Positions 29,106 through 37,971 of a DNA stretch of 64,000 nt are shown here, in pieces (the first letter of the stretch is position 1; each line of letters opens with the position of its first letter). This stretch comes from Bacillus cereus G9842 (lineage in GTDB: Bacteria > Bacillota > Bacilli > Bacillales > Bacillaceae_G), in contig NC_011772.1 of the NCBI RefSeq assembly GCF_000021305.1, forward strand, positions 3,696,001 to 3,760,000. The letters are read 5' to 3'. The position numbers and the translations under genes are program-made. The notes beneath the pieces were generated by a model. It saw only the letters and a program-made list of their open reading frames with translations, had not been told where the DNA came from and searched no databases.

Positions 29106-30392
29106 TTATTTTTTCGGTAACACCTGACAAACACTCATTTTTTCTTCTGATAACAATAATTTTGCTACTTCTTGTAAGTCTTGAACCGTCAGCCCTTCTA
29201 ATACAGTCAATGCATCAAATAGACTAGATTCATTAAACGCATATCGTGTAAATTGATTTGCAATATATTCTGGTGAATTCAACGAGCGTAAAAAACCACC
29301 AATTTTCTTTTTCTTCACTCGTTCTAATGCCGCCGCATCTAATTGATCATAATCTGTTTTTAATAAAATATCTTTTAAACGATCTGCCAATTCATCAGGT
29401 TGTTTCGTATCACCACCAACCATTGCAAAACCGAAGTTATTTTCTTCTGTATAGTCATACGAGAATGAATCATCAATAAGTCCTTCATTATATAAAGCTT
29501 CGTAATGAACAGAACTTTTTCCAAATAAATAATCTAAGAGTAACGTAAGCGCAATTTCTTGTTTTAAAAGCGCTTGCCCCTTTTCTTTTAAATTAGTCGC
29601 TTTAATACCAACTAAACATTTCGGTGTTTGCACAGGCATTGAAATAATTTTTTTCTTTTCATTTACCTCATTTGGTTCCTCTTCAAATGAACGCACAATT
29701 TCTGGCTGGTTTTTATAATCTTTTTCCGCTTGATTTTCACGTACTAAATCCATTGTTTTCTCTGGATCAATTGCACCCACAACAAATAATAACATATTGC
29801 TCGGATGATAAAATGTTTCATAACATTCATATAATAAATCTTTCGTAATTTTACTAATAGATTCGATTGTGCCTGCAATATCAATTTTAATTGGGTGTTT
29901 TACAAACAAGCTATCAATTAACCCAAAGTACAAACGCCAATCTGGGTTATCTTGATACATTTGAATTTCTTGCCCAATAATCCCCTTCTCTTTTTCAACT
30001 GTTTTTTCAGAGAAATAAGGCTCTTGCACGAAGTTTAGCAATGTATTTAAATTTTGTTCTACGTTTGAAGTACATGAAAAAAGGTAAGCTGTTCGTGTGA
30101 AGGATGTAAAAGCATTTGCCGATGCTCCTTGTTTACTAAACAATTGGAAAGCATCGTGATCTTCTTTTTCAAATAATTTATGCTCAAGAAAATGTGCAAT
30201 CCCATCAGGCACACGAATCATTTCTTCTTTCCCCAATGGTACAAATGTATTATCTACTGAACCATATTTCGTCGTAAACGTCGCAAATGTTTTATTAAAT
30301 CCTTGTTTCGGTAAAACATATACATCTAATCCATTAGGAAGTTTTTCATAATAGAGTGTTTCTTTTAATTGCTCATAAACAATTTTTTCCAT
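29106..30392 (-). CDS. ymfH: YmfH, M16 family zinc peptidase (catalytic)
   Basis: The 428-residue protein has the inverted zinc motif HFLEH (residues ~66-70) with the distal glutamate region downstream, so it should be the active member of the YmfF/YmfH pair. M16 enzymes degrade or process short peptides inside a clamshell formed by two halves. It begins directly after the ymfF stop codon and is clearly coupled. No signal peptide is visible, so it is cytoplasmic. The natural substrate is unknown. Confidence 0.9.
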   Translation of the reverse strand: MEKIVYEQLKETLYYEKLPNGLDVYVLPKQGFNKTFATFTTKYGSVDNTFVPLGKEEMIRVPDGIAHFLEHKLFEKEDHDAFQLFSKQGASANAFTSFTRTAYLFSCTSNVEQNLNTLLNFVQEPYFSEKTVEKEKGIIGQEIQMYQDNPDWRLYFGLIDSLFVKHPIKIDIAGTIESISKITKDLLYECYETFYHPSNMLLFVVGAIDPEKTMDLVRENQAEKDYKNQPEIVRSFEEEPNEVNEKKKIISMPVQTPKCLVGIKATNLKEKGQALLKQEIALTLLLDYLFGKSSVHYEALYNEGLIDDSFSYDYTEENNFGFAMVGGDTKQPDELADRLKDILLKTDYDQLDAAALERVKKKKIGGFLRSLNSPEYIANQFTRYAFNESSLFDALTVLEGLTVQDLQEVAKLLLSEEKMSVCQVLPKK

Positions 30393-31667
30393 TTACTCTC
30401 CCTCCGTTCCTTGTAAAAAGTAAATTGTATCTAGTTCAATATTTTTAGCTACTTTTACAATTTCTTCTTTTGTTACACTTTCTATACCTGTAAGCCATTC
30501 TTCAACTGGACGTGTACGATCTGAAATAATACCATGATATAGCATTTCTACAAATCCACGCGGTGTATCAATCGCCTCTAATATTTGATTTTGGATGACA
30601 CTTTTTGTTTGATGTATTTCTTCTTCAGAAAACTCTCCGTTTTGCATCGCAAGCATTTGTTCTTTAATAATCTCAACTGCTTTTTCATAATTTTTCGCTT
30701 CGATTCCTGACATAACAAATAATAAACCTTTATGACTTTCAAAGCGCGATGCTGCATAGTACGCTAAACTATTTTTTTCACGCACATTTACGAATAACTT
30801 CGAATGAGAAAAACCACCAAACAATCCATTGAACAATTGCAATGCAAAATAATCTTCATCTTTATATGTGACAAATGTACGATAACCGATGTGTAATTTA
30901 CTTTGTTTTAATTCTTGTTTTTCAACAACTTCTTTTTCTTCATTATTTCGTCTATGAAGGAGTACATTTCTTTCTCTCACTGGACGAGCTGAAATAGAAA
31001 AATACTTACTTACAAGATCAACGGCGTTTTCTGAAATATCACCAATAATATATAGATCCATCTCATCTTCCGCTAACACCTTTTGATAATATTGATACAG
31101 ACTTTCATTTGTAATAGAAGCAACACTCTCTTTTTTTCCATTTGCACTTAAACGATACGGTTCTACTTTGCACATTTCTTCAATTAAACGCTCGTTTGCA
31201 TAACGCATTTTATCATCATAAGTAGCTTCAATTCTCTGTAACAGTGCTCTTTTTTCACTTTCTACGATAGAAGATAGGAAACCGTTCCCCTCGGTTGCTG
31301 GATGTAACACAATATCAGACAACATAGAAAGCGCTTTTTCAAATAACGGTGGTGCATCATGTAAATAAACTTCATTTGCAATGTCTACATAAATGGAGAT
31401 AATATGGTCTTCCCCTTTTTTACTTACATCTACCGCTAAAGAAGACCCGTATAATTCTTCTAAATATTGACGAAGACGAATTACAGAAGGTAATTTTTCT
31501 GTGGCACTTTGCAATACGTATGGCAATAGGGCACGCTCTGTCACCGTCTCCTCATTTAAAGGCGCTTTAAAACGAAATACAAAGGTATTCGTTTTATATT
31601 TATCAGTCGGAATAATATGTACGCGCAAACCACCTAACTCATGTAGTTGTTGTTCCATTAGTTTCAT
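30393..31667 (-). CDS. ymfF: YmfF, M16 family peptidase homolog (non-catalytic)
   Basis: The 424-residue protein aligns with the M16 fold, but the position of the HxxEH motif reads ALLPYVLQSATEKLPS, so zinc ligands are lost. It probably forms the non-catalytic half of a heterodimer with YmfH, as in mitochondrial processing peptidase. GGAGGGCTATAA precedes the ATG. First gene of the pair; an upstream terminator separates it from the nup operon. Confidence 0.88.
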   Translation of the reverse strand: MKLMEQQLHELGGLRVHIIPTDKYKTNTFVFRFKAPLNEETVTERALLPYVLQSATEKLPSVIRLRQYLEELYGSSLAVDVSKKGEDHIISIYVDIANEVYLHDAPPLFEKALSMLSDIVLHPATEGNGFLSSIVESEKRALLQRIEATYDDKMRYANERLIEEMCKVEPYRLSANGKKESVASITNESLYQYYQKVLAEDEMDLYIIGDISENAVDLVSKYFSISARPVRERNVLLHRRNNEEKEVVEKQELKQSKLHIGYRTFVTYKDEDYFALQLFNGLFGGFSHSKLFVNVREKNSLAYYAASRFESHKGLLFVMSGIEAKNYEKAVEIIKEQMLAMQNGEFSEEEIHQTKSVIQNQILEAIDTPRGFVEMLYHGIISDRTRPVEEWLTGIESVTKEEIVKVAKNIELDTIYFLQGTEGE

Positions 31668-31830
31668 TTATAGCCCTCCTTTACGTATATAGGAATATTC
31701 CTCTTCAATATACAGTTTTTAGAAATAAAAAATCAACTTTTCTCCCTTATTATGCTTACATATGATTCTTTCTAAAAACTTTAATATGTAAGGAACATAG
31801 TAAAATTCCGTATTAAATATATTCTATGTA

Positions 31831-31860
31831 AAAAAGCCCACACTAATGTGCGAGCTTTTT
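31831..31860 (-). terminator. Terminator of the nucleoside ABC transporter operon
   Basis: On the minus strand GCTCGCAC pairs with GTGTGGGC (two G-U pairs) and is framed by A5 and T5 runs, 16 bases after the nupQ stop. Confidence 0.82.
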
Positions 31861-31876
31861 TATACTTATAAAATAC

Positions 31877-32836
31877 TTATCGTTTTCCTTTTTCATAAGG
31901 AGTTCCTAATGCTTTCGGAGCTTCAGAACGACCTACAAAACCAACAAGCGCTAATATTGTGAATACATATGGTAATATCGTTAATAAAACACTTGGAATT
32001 TGATCTAATACAGGAATTGTTCCGCCCGTTACACTAAGAGATTGCGCAAAACCAAAGAATAGAGCTGCACCTAGTGCGCCTAGTGGATTCCACTTCCCAA
32101 AAATCATAGCAGCTAAAGCTAAGAAACCTTGTCCTGTAATAGTTGCCCCTGAGAAGTTATTAGAAATTGACATTGCAAAAATCGCTCCACCAATTCCAGC
32201 AAACACTCCTGAAATACAGACTCCAATATAGCGCATTTTATATACGTTAATCCCCATCGTATCCGCTGCCATTGGGTGTTCACCAACAGCACGTAGACGA
32301 AGACCGAACGGTGTTTTATAAATAACATACCAAACAACGAATGCTAAAATAATGGCAATATACGACGTTATTGGTACATTCGAGAAAAATATTTTCCCTA
32401 AAACCGGAATATCCGAAAGGCCTGGAATATCAATCTTTTCAATACGATACTGAATAAAGTCAGTCTGCCCTTTATCAAAAATCTTCTTAATTGCAAATAC
32501 CGTTAAACCAAGAGATAAGAAGTTAATTGCTACACCACTTACAACTTGATCTGCTCGGAATGTAATAGAAGCTACCGCATGAAGTAATGCAAATAATCCA
32601 CTACCAATTGCCGCAAATAATAACGCAATCCACGGGGTCATCGTTCCCCAAGTATCACCCATTAATAAGTTTGTAACAACTCCAATAAATGCACCAAATA
32701 GCATTAGTCCTTCTAATCCGATATTTACAACACCCGATCGTTCACTAAATACTCCACCTAGTGCTGTGAAAATGATAGGTGCCGATGTATATAACGTACC
32801 TGTCACAAGAATGGCTAATATATCTAAAAAGCTCAT
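31877..32836 (-). CDS. nupQ: Nucleoside ABC transporter permease (NupQ-like)
   Basis: This 319-residue BPD_transp_2-type permease has about eight to nine hydrophobic segments (for example LASLVTGTLYTSAPIIF-like N-terminus and GVVNIGLEGLMLFGAF). The conserved EAA-like SGVVNIGLEGLM region contacts the ATPase. It starts immediately after the nupP stop codon. Together with NupP, NupO and the lipoprotein it resembles the guanosine importer NupNOPQ (YufNOPQ) of B. subtilis. Confidence 0.85.
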   Translation of the reverse strand: MSFLDILAILVTGTLYTSAPIIFTALGGVFSERSGVVNIGLEGLMLFGAFIGVVTNLLMGDTWGTMTPWIALLFAAIGSGLFALLHAVASITFRADQVVSGVAINFLSLGLTVFAIKKIFDKGQTDFIQYRIEKIDIPGLSDIPVLGKIFFSNVPITSYIAIILAFVVWYVIYKTPFGLRLRAVGEHPMAADTMGINVYKMRYIGVCISGVFAGIGGAIFAMSISNNFSGATITGQGFLALAAMIFGKWNPLGALGAALFFGFAQSLSVTGGTIPVLDQIPSVLLTILPYVFTILALVGFVGRSEAPKALGTPYEKGKR

Positions 32837-33895
32837 TTATTTCCCCTCCTTGCTCATGCGTGTAAGCGCCCATCTTAACACATAACTACATGCAACAAAG
32901 AAGATGATACATGCAATAATTACATTAATAAGCTCTGATGGTACATCTGCCTCAAAGTTCATTTGAGGGGAAGCACTTTTCAAACCACCAAATAATAAAG
33001 CTGAAAGGATTATACCAAACGGATTATTCCCTCCAAGTAATGCTACGGCAATCCCATCAAATCCTACTCCTGTAAACGAAGACATCGCGGTCATACTCTG
33101 GAATGTTCCTAATCCTTCCATCGCTCCACCAATCCCCGCAAATGCACCAGCAATTGTCATGGAGAATACTACATTACGAGAAACTTTCATACCTGCATAT
33201 TGAGAAGCATGCTGATTAAATCCTACCGACTTTAATTCGTAGCCTAAAGTTGTTCGATCTAATAAGAACCACATTAAAATAGCGATTAATATTGCTACAA
33301 TAATTCCCCAGTGAAGACGCGAACCATCAGTAATGCTAGCAAGCCAGTCTGAAGATAGTGATGCACTCTCTTTAATGTCATACGTTTTATCATTACCTTC
33401 ATGTAAAAAGCGCTTAATGATGTCATATGTTACATATAATGCGATATAGTTCATCATAATTGTTACAATAACCTCATTAACTTGAAACTTTCCTTTTAAA
33501 TATCCAGGAATGAAGCCCCAAATTCCTCCTACCAATGCTGCGAATAAAATAGATAATGGAATATGAAGGAAAGCTGGTAGTGAAACTGCATAACCGAACC
33601 AAACCGCTGCAAGCCAACCAACTAGCAATTGACCCTCTACCCCGATATTAAATAAACCTGTACGAAATGCAAACGCCACTGATAAACCAGCAAGAATAAG
33701 CGGTATCATTGTACGAAGCGTTTCACCAATCGCACTTGCGCTACCGAACATCCCTGTCCAAAGTGCACTATAACCTACAATTGGATCATAACCACTAACT
33801 AACATTACAATCGCTCCGACAAGTAAGCCAAAAATAACGGATAGTACTGGGACTAAAATATTTATCGTTCGTTCTGTTAAAAGTTTTTTAGCCAT
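32837..33895 (-). CDS. nupP: Nucleoside ABC transporter permease (NupP-like)
   Basis: The 352-residue membrane protein has about nine hydrophobic helices and the permease signature FRTGLFNIGVEGQLLVG. It overlaps nupO by eight bases and abuts nupQ. It forms the second membrane half of the importer. Family members move nucleosides in partnership with BMP-type lipoproteins. Confidence 0.86.
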   Translation of the reverse strand: MAKKLLTERTINILVPVLSVIFGLLVGAIVMLVSGYDPIVGYSALWTGMFGSASAIGETLRTMIPLILAGLSVAFAFRTGLFNIGVEGQLLVGWLAAVWFGYAVSLPAFLHIPLSILFAALVGGIWGFIPGYLKGKFQVNEVIVTIMMNYIALYVTYDIIKRFLHEGNDKTYDIKESASLSSDWLASITDGSRLHWGIIVAILIAILMWFLLDRTTLGYELKSVGFNQHASQYAGMKVSRNVVFSMTIAGAFAGIGGAMEGLGTFQSMTAMSSFTGVGFDGIAVALLGGNNPFGIILSALLFGGLKSASPQMNFEADVPSELINVIIACIIFFVACSYVLRWALTRMSKEGK

Positions 33896-35420
33896 TTGTA
33901 CCCACCTGCTCCTTCTTTGTTCCCCCAGCCATTAACAATCCAAGCTGTTGTTCATTCGTTTCTTTCGCATCAACTATTGCTACAATTTTCCCTTCATAAA
34001 TAACAGCAATTCGATCGCTAACATTTAAGATTTCATCTAACTCTAGTGATAAAAGTAATACACCTTTCCCTTTATCCCTTTGCTCTATTAATCTCTTATG
34101 AATAAATTCAATTGCTCCTACATCTAAACCACGTGTTGGCTGTGCTGCGATTAATAAATCTGGATCACGGTCTACTTCACGTGCAATAATTGCTTTTTGT
34201 TGATTTCCCCCAGATAGAGCGCGTGCTAAAGTTTGCTCACTAGGTGTACGTACATCAAACTGTTCAATAAGAGCCTTTGCTTTTTCTGTAATTTTGCTGA
34301 AATTTAAAATCCCTTTCTTTGAAAACGGATTCTTATAGTACGTTTGCAGAACTATATTATCTCTAACAGAAAAATCAAGGACGAGTCCGTGTTTATGACG
34401 ATCTTCTGGAATATGACCAATTCCTTCTTCTGTTATTCTTCTAACAGGCCAATTTGTTATTTCTTTCCCTTTAATTGCAATAGAACCTGACTCAACTTTT
34501 CGTAAACCAGTAATTGCTTCTATTAATTCACTTTGTCCATTTCCATCAATCCCTGCAATCCCAACAATTTCCCCCGCACGAACAGTTAAGTCAAGGCCTT
34601 TTACAGCAGGTAGTTGACGTGCATCGTGAACAACAAGATTTGCAATTGAAAGTACCTCTTCTTTTGGTTTCGCGTCTATTTTTTCTGTTTTAAAATTCAC
34701 TTGACGTCCGACCATTAATTCTGCAAGTTTATTTTCATCCGTATTTGCAACGTCAACCGTTCCAATTCCTTTTCCTTTACGAATAATCGTACAACGATCG
34801 CAAACTTCCATAATTTCTTTCAACTTATGTGTAATAAGAACAATAGATTTTCCTTCTTGCACAAGCTTTTTCATAATTTGAATTAGCTCATGAATTTCTT
34901 GTGGTGTTAACACAGCTGTCGGTTCATCAAATATTAAAATTTCTGCACCGCGGTAAAGAGTTTTCAAAATCTCAACACGCTGTTGCATACCCACTGAAAT
35001 ATCCTGTATTTTCGCATATGGATCTACAGCTAAACCGTATTGTTCAGACAGTTTTTGAATTTCTTTAGCAGCTTCCTCAACAGCAATTTTCCCTTTTTTC
35101 CTCGGTTCATTTCCGAGAATAATATTCTCTGTAACTGTAAAATTATGAACAAGCATAAAGTGCTGATGAACCATTCCAATACCAAGGTCATTTGCCACAT
35201 TCGGATTGGTAATATTTACAGACTTTCCTTTAATTTTAATTTCACCTTGTTCTGGTTGGTACAAACCAAATAGTACATTCATCAATGTGGATTTCCCTGC
35301 ACCATTTTCTCCAAGTAAAGCATGTATCTCACCCTGCTTTACTTGCAGCGTAATATCATCATTCGCTACAATGCCTGGGAATACTTTCGTAATGTTATTC
35401 ATCTCAATTACGTATTCCAT
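33888..35420 (-). CDS. nupO: Nucleoside ABC transporter ATP-binding protein (NupO-like)
   Basis: The 510-residue protein contains two ABC domains in tandem, as in sugar and nucleoside importers. The first has Walker A GENGAGKST, a diverged signature SVGMQQRVE and Walker B LIFDEPTAVL. The second has the degenerate loop GIDGNGQSE and signature LSGGNQQK. ATG 35420 follows AAAGGAGG; a longer in-frame start at 35447 lacks a site. A stem-loop in the gap to the upstream lipoprotein gene may reduce its expression. Confidence 0.9.
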   Translation of the reverse strand: MEYVIEMNNITKVFPGIVANDDITLQVKQGEIHALLGENGAGKSTLMNVLFGLYQPEQGEIKIKGKSVNITNPNVANDLGIGMVHQHFMLVHNFTVTENIILGNEPRKKGKIAVEEAAKEIQKLSEQYGLAVDPYAKIQDISVGMQQRVEILKTLYRGAEILIFDEPTAVLTPQEIHELIQIMKKLVQEGKSIVLITHKLKEIMEVCDRCTIIRKGKGIGTVDVANTDENKLAELMVGRQVNFKTEKIDAKPKEEVLSIANLVVHDARQLPAVKGLDLTVRAGEIVGIAGIDGNGQSELIEAITGLRKVESGSIAIKGKEITNWPVRRITEEGIGHIPEDRHKHGLVLDFSVRDNIVLQTYYKNPFSKKGILNFSKITEKAKALIEQFDVRTPSEQTLARALSGGNQQKAIIAREVDRDPDLLIAAQPTRGLDVGAIEFIHKRLIEQRDKGKGVLLLSLELDEILNVSDRIAVIYEGKIVAIVDAKETNEQQLGLLMAGGTKKEQVGTNG

Positions 35421-35497
35421 TGTGTTCCTCCTTTTAACAGGGAACATTCCCTATTACACTATTAACTTATTAAGCAATTCGGAAGTTTTATACATAC

Positions 35498-35524
35498 AAA
35501 GGTTAGTTCTATGAACTAACCTTT
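35498..35524 (-). terminator. Stem-loop between the lipoprotein and ATPase genes (possible partial terminator)
   Basis: AAAGGTTAGTTC pairs perfectly with GAACTAACCTTT around TAT. There is little T run after it, so it may stabilise the upstream mRNA or cut transcription only partly. Either would give more binding protein than ATPase. Confidence 0.55.
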
Positions 35525-35537
35525 GCTATTTCTCTAT

Positions 35538-36614
35538 TTATTTTTTTAGAGAAGCTTCATATTCTTTATACTCTTTATCTGTAGCCGGTACTTTAATTTC
35601 ACCGTCTGTAATTTTCTTTTCAAATTCTTCTACTTTTGTTAAAATTTCAGGGTTAACTTTTTTCACGTTATCAGTTGTTTTTGAAATACCAATACCGTCA
35701 TCTTTTAAACCAAACGCTTCTACTTTACCGCCTTTTAACTTACCGTCTTTCGCTTCTTGCGCTACTTTTTCAACAGCGATATCTACACGTTTTACCATTG
35801 AAGTTAATGTTACGTTTTCAGGCATACCTTCTTGGTTTTGATCACGGTCAACACCGATTACCCAAACATTTTCACCTTTTTTCTTACGGTTTTTCGCTTC
35901 AGTGAATACACCGTTACCTGTACCACCAGCAGCATGATAAATTACGTCTACGCCTTGACCATACATTGCTGATGCAAGAACTGTACCTTTTTCAGGTTTA
36001 TCGAATGCTTCTGCATATTCAGATACGATTTCAATGTTTGGATTTACTGCTTTTGCACCCGCTTTAAATCCATTTTCGAATTTACTAATTAAATCACTCT
36101 TCATCCCACCAACAAATCCTACTTTATTCGATTTTGTTGACATAGCTGCTACCGCACCTACAAGGAATGATCCTTCATGATCTTTAAATGTAATGCTCGT
36201 TACGTTTGGTGCATCTACTACAGTATCAACGATTGCAAATTGTTGTTTTGGAGATTCTTTTGCTACTTCTTTAATTGCACCTTCTAATTTATAACCAATT
36301 CCGAAAGATAAATCATACTTATCTTTTGAAAATTTCTTTAAGTTTGGAATATAATCCGCTTCTTTTTCAGACTGTAGGTAACGATAATTTGTCTTTTCCT
36401 TTAATCCGTTATCTTTACCAAACTTTTTTAGTCCTTCCCAAGACGATTGGTTGAACGATTTGTCATCAACGCCCCCAACATCCGTTACCATACCGACCTT
36501 GAAGTCTTTCGTGTCTTTCTTATCACTGCTTGCCTTATCCGAGTTACCACATGCACCTAAAACTGTACTTGCTGCTAATGTTAATGATAATAAAAGACCT
36601 GCTTTTTTCTTCAT
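35538..36614 (-). CDS. nupN: BMP-family nucleoside-binding lipoprotein (NupN-like)
   Basis: The 358-residue substrate-binding lipoprotein starts MKKKAGLLLSLTLAAS and has the lipobox LGAC, so it should be anchored outside the membrane. BMP (PnrA-like) signatures follow: GMVTDVGGVDDKSFNQSSWEGL, FGIGYKL, IYHAAGGTGNGVF and VIGVDRDQ. PnrA-type proteins bind purine nucleosides, which fits the guanine-type riboswitch upstream. ATG 36614 follows GGAGGGG; a longer frame extension has no ribosome site. Confidence 0.9.
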   Translation of the reverse strand: MKKKAGLLLSLTLAASTVLGACGNSDKASSDKKDTKDFKVGMVTDVGGVDDKSFNQSSWEGLKKFGKDNGLKEKTNYRYLQSEKEADYIPNLKKFSKDKYDLSFGIGYKLEGAIKEVAKESPKQQFAIVDTVVDAPNVTSITFKDHEGSFLVGAVAAMSTKSNKVGFVGGMKSDLISKFENGFKAGAKAVNPNIEIVSEYAEAFDKPEKGTVLASAMYGQGVDVIYHAAGGTGNGVFTEAKNRKKKGENVWVIGVDRDQNQEGMPENVTLTSMVKRVDIAVEKVAQEAKDGKLKGGKVEAFGLKDDGIGISKTTDNVKKVNPEILTKVEEFEKKITDGEIKVPATDKEYKEYEASLKK

Positions 36615-36706
36615 ACTAGAAACCCCTCCAAAAATGATATATATTTTTTTATTCTTTCGCTGCTGTCCCTTACTTCTTGCTGTCACCTCCCTAAAAAGGA
36701 ACTTAC

Positions 36707-37432
36707 CTACATACGCTTTCTTAATACGTGGAAGCTAAACTTATCAGCTCTAAAGTAATTGATAGAATATAAGATTGGCTCATCATTTTGATCATAGTGC
36801 ATTTGTTTTAATACAAGCAGTGCTGTTTCAGGCTCACATTCTAAAATCGGTGAGATTTTAGGGTGATAGCCAATTGGCTCAATGTGAGCAACCGCATATG
36901 TTATGCGCTTATGCGTGTTATTATGTATCACCGTTAATAATGACTCCTCATTGTAACCCGATAAATCTGGCAATATTTCTTTTGCAAGTTTATCGATACA
37001 ATATACAACAGGTTCCCCATCTGCTGTACGCACGCGTTCAATCATCACTGCATTGAAACCATCTTCACTATTAAACTTCTCTTTTTCCTCTTCTGTTAAA
37101 GTTGTAGTAGATGATGATAAAAAGATCGTTCCTGGTGTTTTCCCCACACTAGAAATCATATCTGTAATACTAGAAAGTTGTTCTATTCCAGAAGAAAATA
37201 ATGGCTTTGCATTTACAAATGTCCCTACACCATGTCTACGAATGACAACATTTTCTTCTTCTAAAATACGTAACGCTTCCCTTAAAGTCGCTCTACTTAC
37301 GCCAAGTTCTTTCGCTAAATCAAACTCTGATGGTAACTTTTGTCGTTCTTTATAAGCCCCATCTTTAATTTTTTCTTTGATGTGATCAATCACCCGTAAA
37401 TATAGGTGACGACTATCGGATTTTACTGACAT
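36707..37432 (-). CDS. ymfC: GntR-family transcriptional regulator (YmfC)
   Basis: The 241-residue protein has an N-terminal winged helix-turn-helix ([22 protein letters not shown] ... GVGTFV) and a C-terminal UTRA ligand-binding domain, so it is of the HutC subfamily. It is the first gene after the guanine-type riboswitch and directly upstream of the BMP lipoprotein gene. The operon is therefore likely to be controlled by both purine and the regulator's own effector. ATG 37432 follows GGGGGAG. The effector is unknown. Confidence 0.87.
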   Translation of the reverse strand: MSVKSDSRHLYLRVIDHIKEKIKDGAYKERQKLPSEFDLAKELGVSRATLREALRILEEENVVIRRHGVGTFVNAKPLFSSGIEQLSSITDMISSVGKTPGTIFLSSSTTTLTEEEKEKFNSEDGFNAVMIERVRTADGEPVVYCIDKLAKEILPDLSGYNEESLLTVIHNNTHKRITYAVAHIEPIGYHPKISPILECEPETALLVLKQMHYDQNDEPILYSINYFRADKFSFHVLRKRM

Positions 37433-37593
37433 AAGACTCCCCCGCATTTCAATTATTCGACCTCTGATGTAAGACTTCTTTTCTCTTTTTTCAACTTACA
37501 ACATAGTACAAATGACTAACCACTAAAAATAAGCGCAATTGTCGAATAAATAATAATAATTTTTTAAAATGAAATTTTCACTCTTTACTGTAT

Positions 37594-37649
37594 AAAAAAA
37601 ACTTTGCACCATAAACATTCCTCATTTCGAGAAAAAGTTCGGCACAAAG
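37594..37649 (-). terminator. Riboswitch expression-platform terminator
   Basis: On the minus strand CTTTGTGCC (37649-37641) pairs with GGTGCAAAG (37610-37602) through two G-U pairs. An inner AAC-TTTTTCTC / GAG-GAATGTT stem extends it and eight Ts follow. Upstream ACAAAG can instead pair with CTTTGT, a likely competing antiterminator. Confidence 0.75.
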
Positions 37650-37680
37650 ATCCTTTACATCCTTTGTTACACACTTTTCC

Positions 37681-37749
37681 CCTCATAGTCTAGCAATTCA
37701 TGGTTGCCAGGTAGAAACTTATGGACCTTATCTCCAAGATTATATGAGG
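37681..37749 (-). ncRNA. Purine riboswitch, guanine type
   Basis: The minus strand shows the full purine aptamer: P1 CCTCATA/TATGAGG, the TAATC junction, P2 with loop GATAAGG, the invariant TTTCTACC joining strand, and P3 CTGGCAA/TTGCTAG with loop CCATGAA. The specificity base before TATGAGG is C (GACTATG); adenine riboswitches have U there. Ligand binding should favour the downstream terminator, so guanine would switch off ymfC-nupNOPQ. Confidence 0.93.
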
Positions 37750-37769
37750 CAGTGATTCTTTTCGAAGTA

Positions 37770-37798
37770 ATCTTACCACTTGCTCTCATACGTGTCAA
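37770..37798 (-). promoter_or_regulatory. Sigma-A promoter of the riboswitch-ymfC-nup operon
   Basis: On the minus strand TTGACA (37798-37793), a 17-base spacer and TAAGAT (37775-37770) place transcription start about 15 bases before the aptamer. Confidence 0.82.
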
Positions 37799-37935
37799 CA
37801 AAATCCAACATTTTTCTGCATTAAATATCGAACATTTACATAAAACATACTCAAAGTATTCGTATTCTAAAGATACCCTCTAAATGTAAGCCCTTTCTTT
37901 ATTGCTGAGTATAGTATATAACAAAAACACTATAT

Positions 37936-37971
37936 AAAAAAGCCTAATTGTAAAAACAATTAGGCTTTTTT
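37936..37971 (-). terminator. Terminator of spoIIIE
   Basis: AAAAAAGCCTAATTGT pairs perfectly with ACAATTAGGCTTTTTT across a four-base loop, overlapping the end of the gene. Confidence 0.92.
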
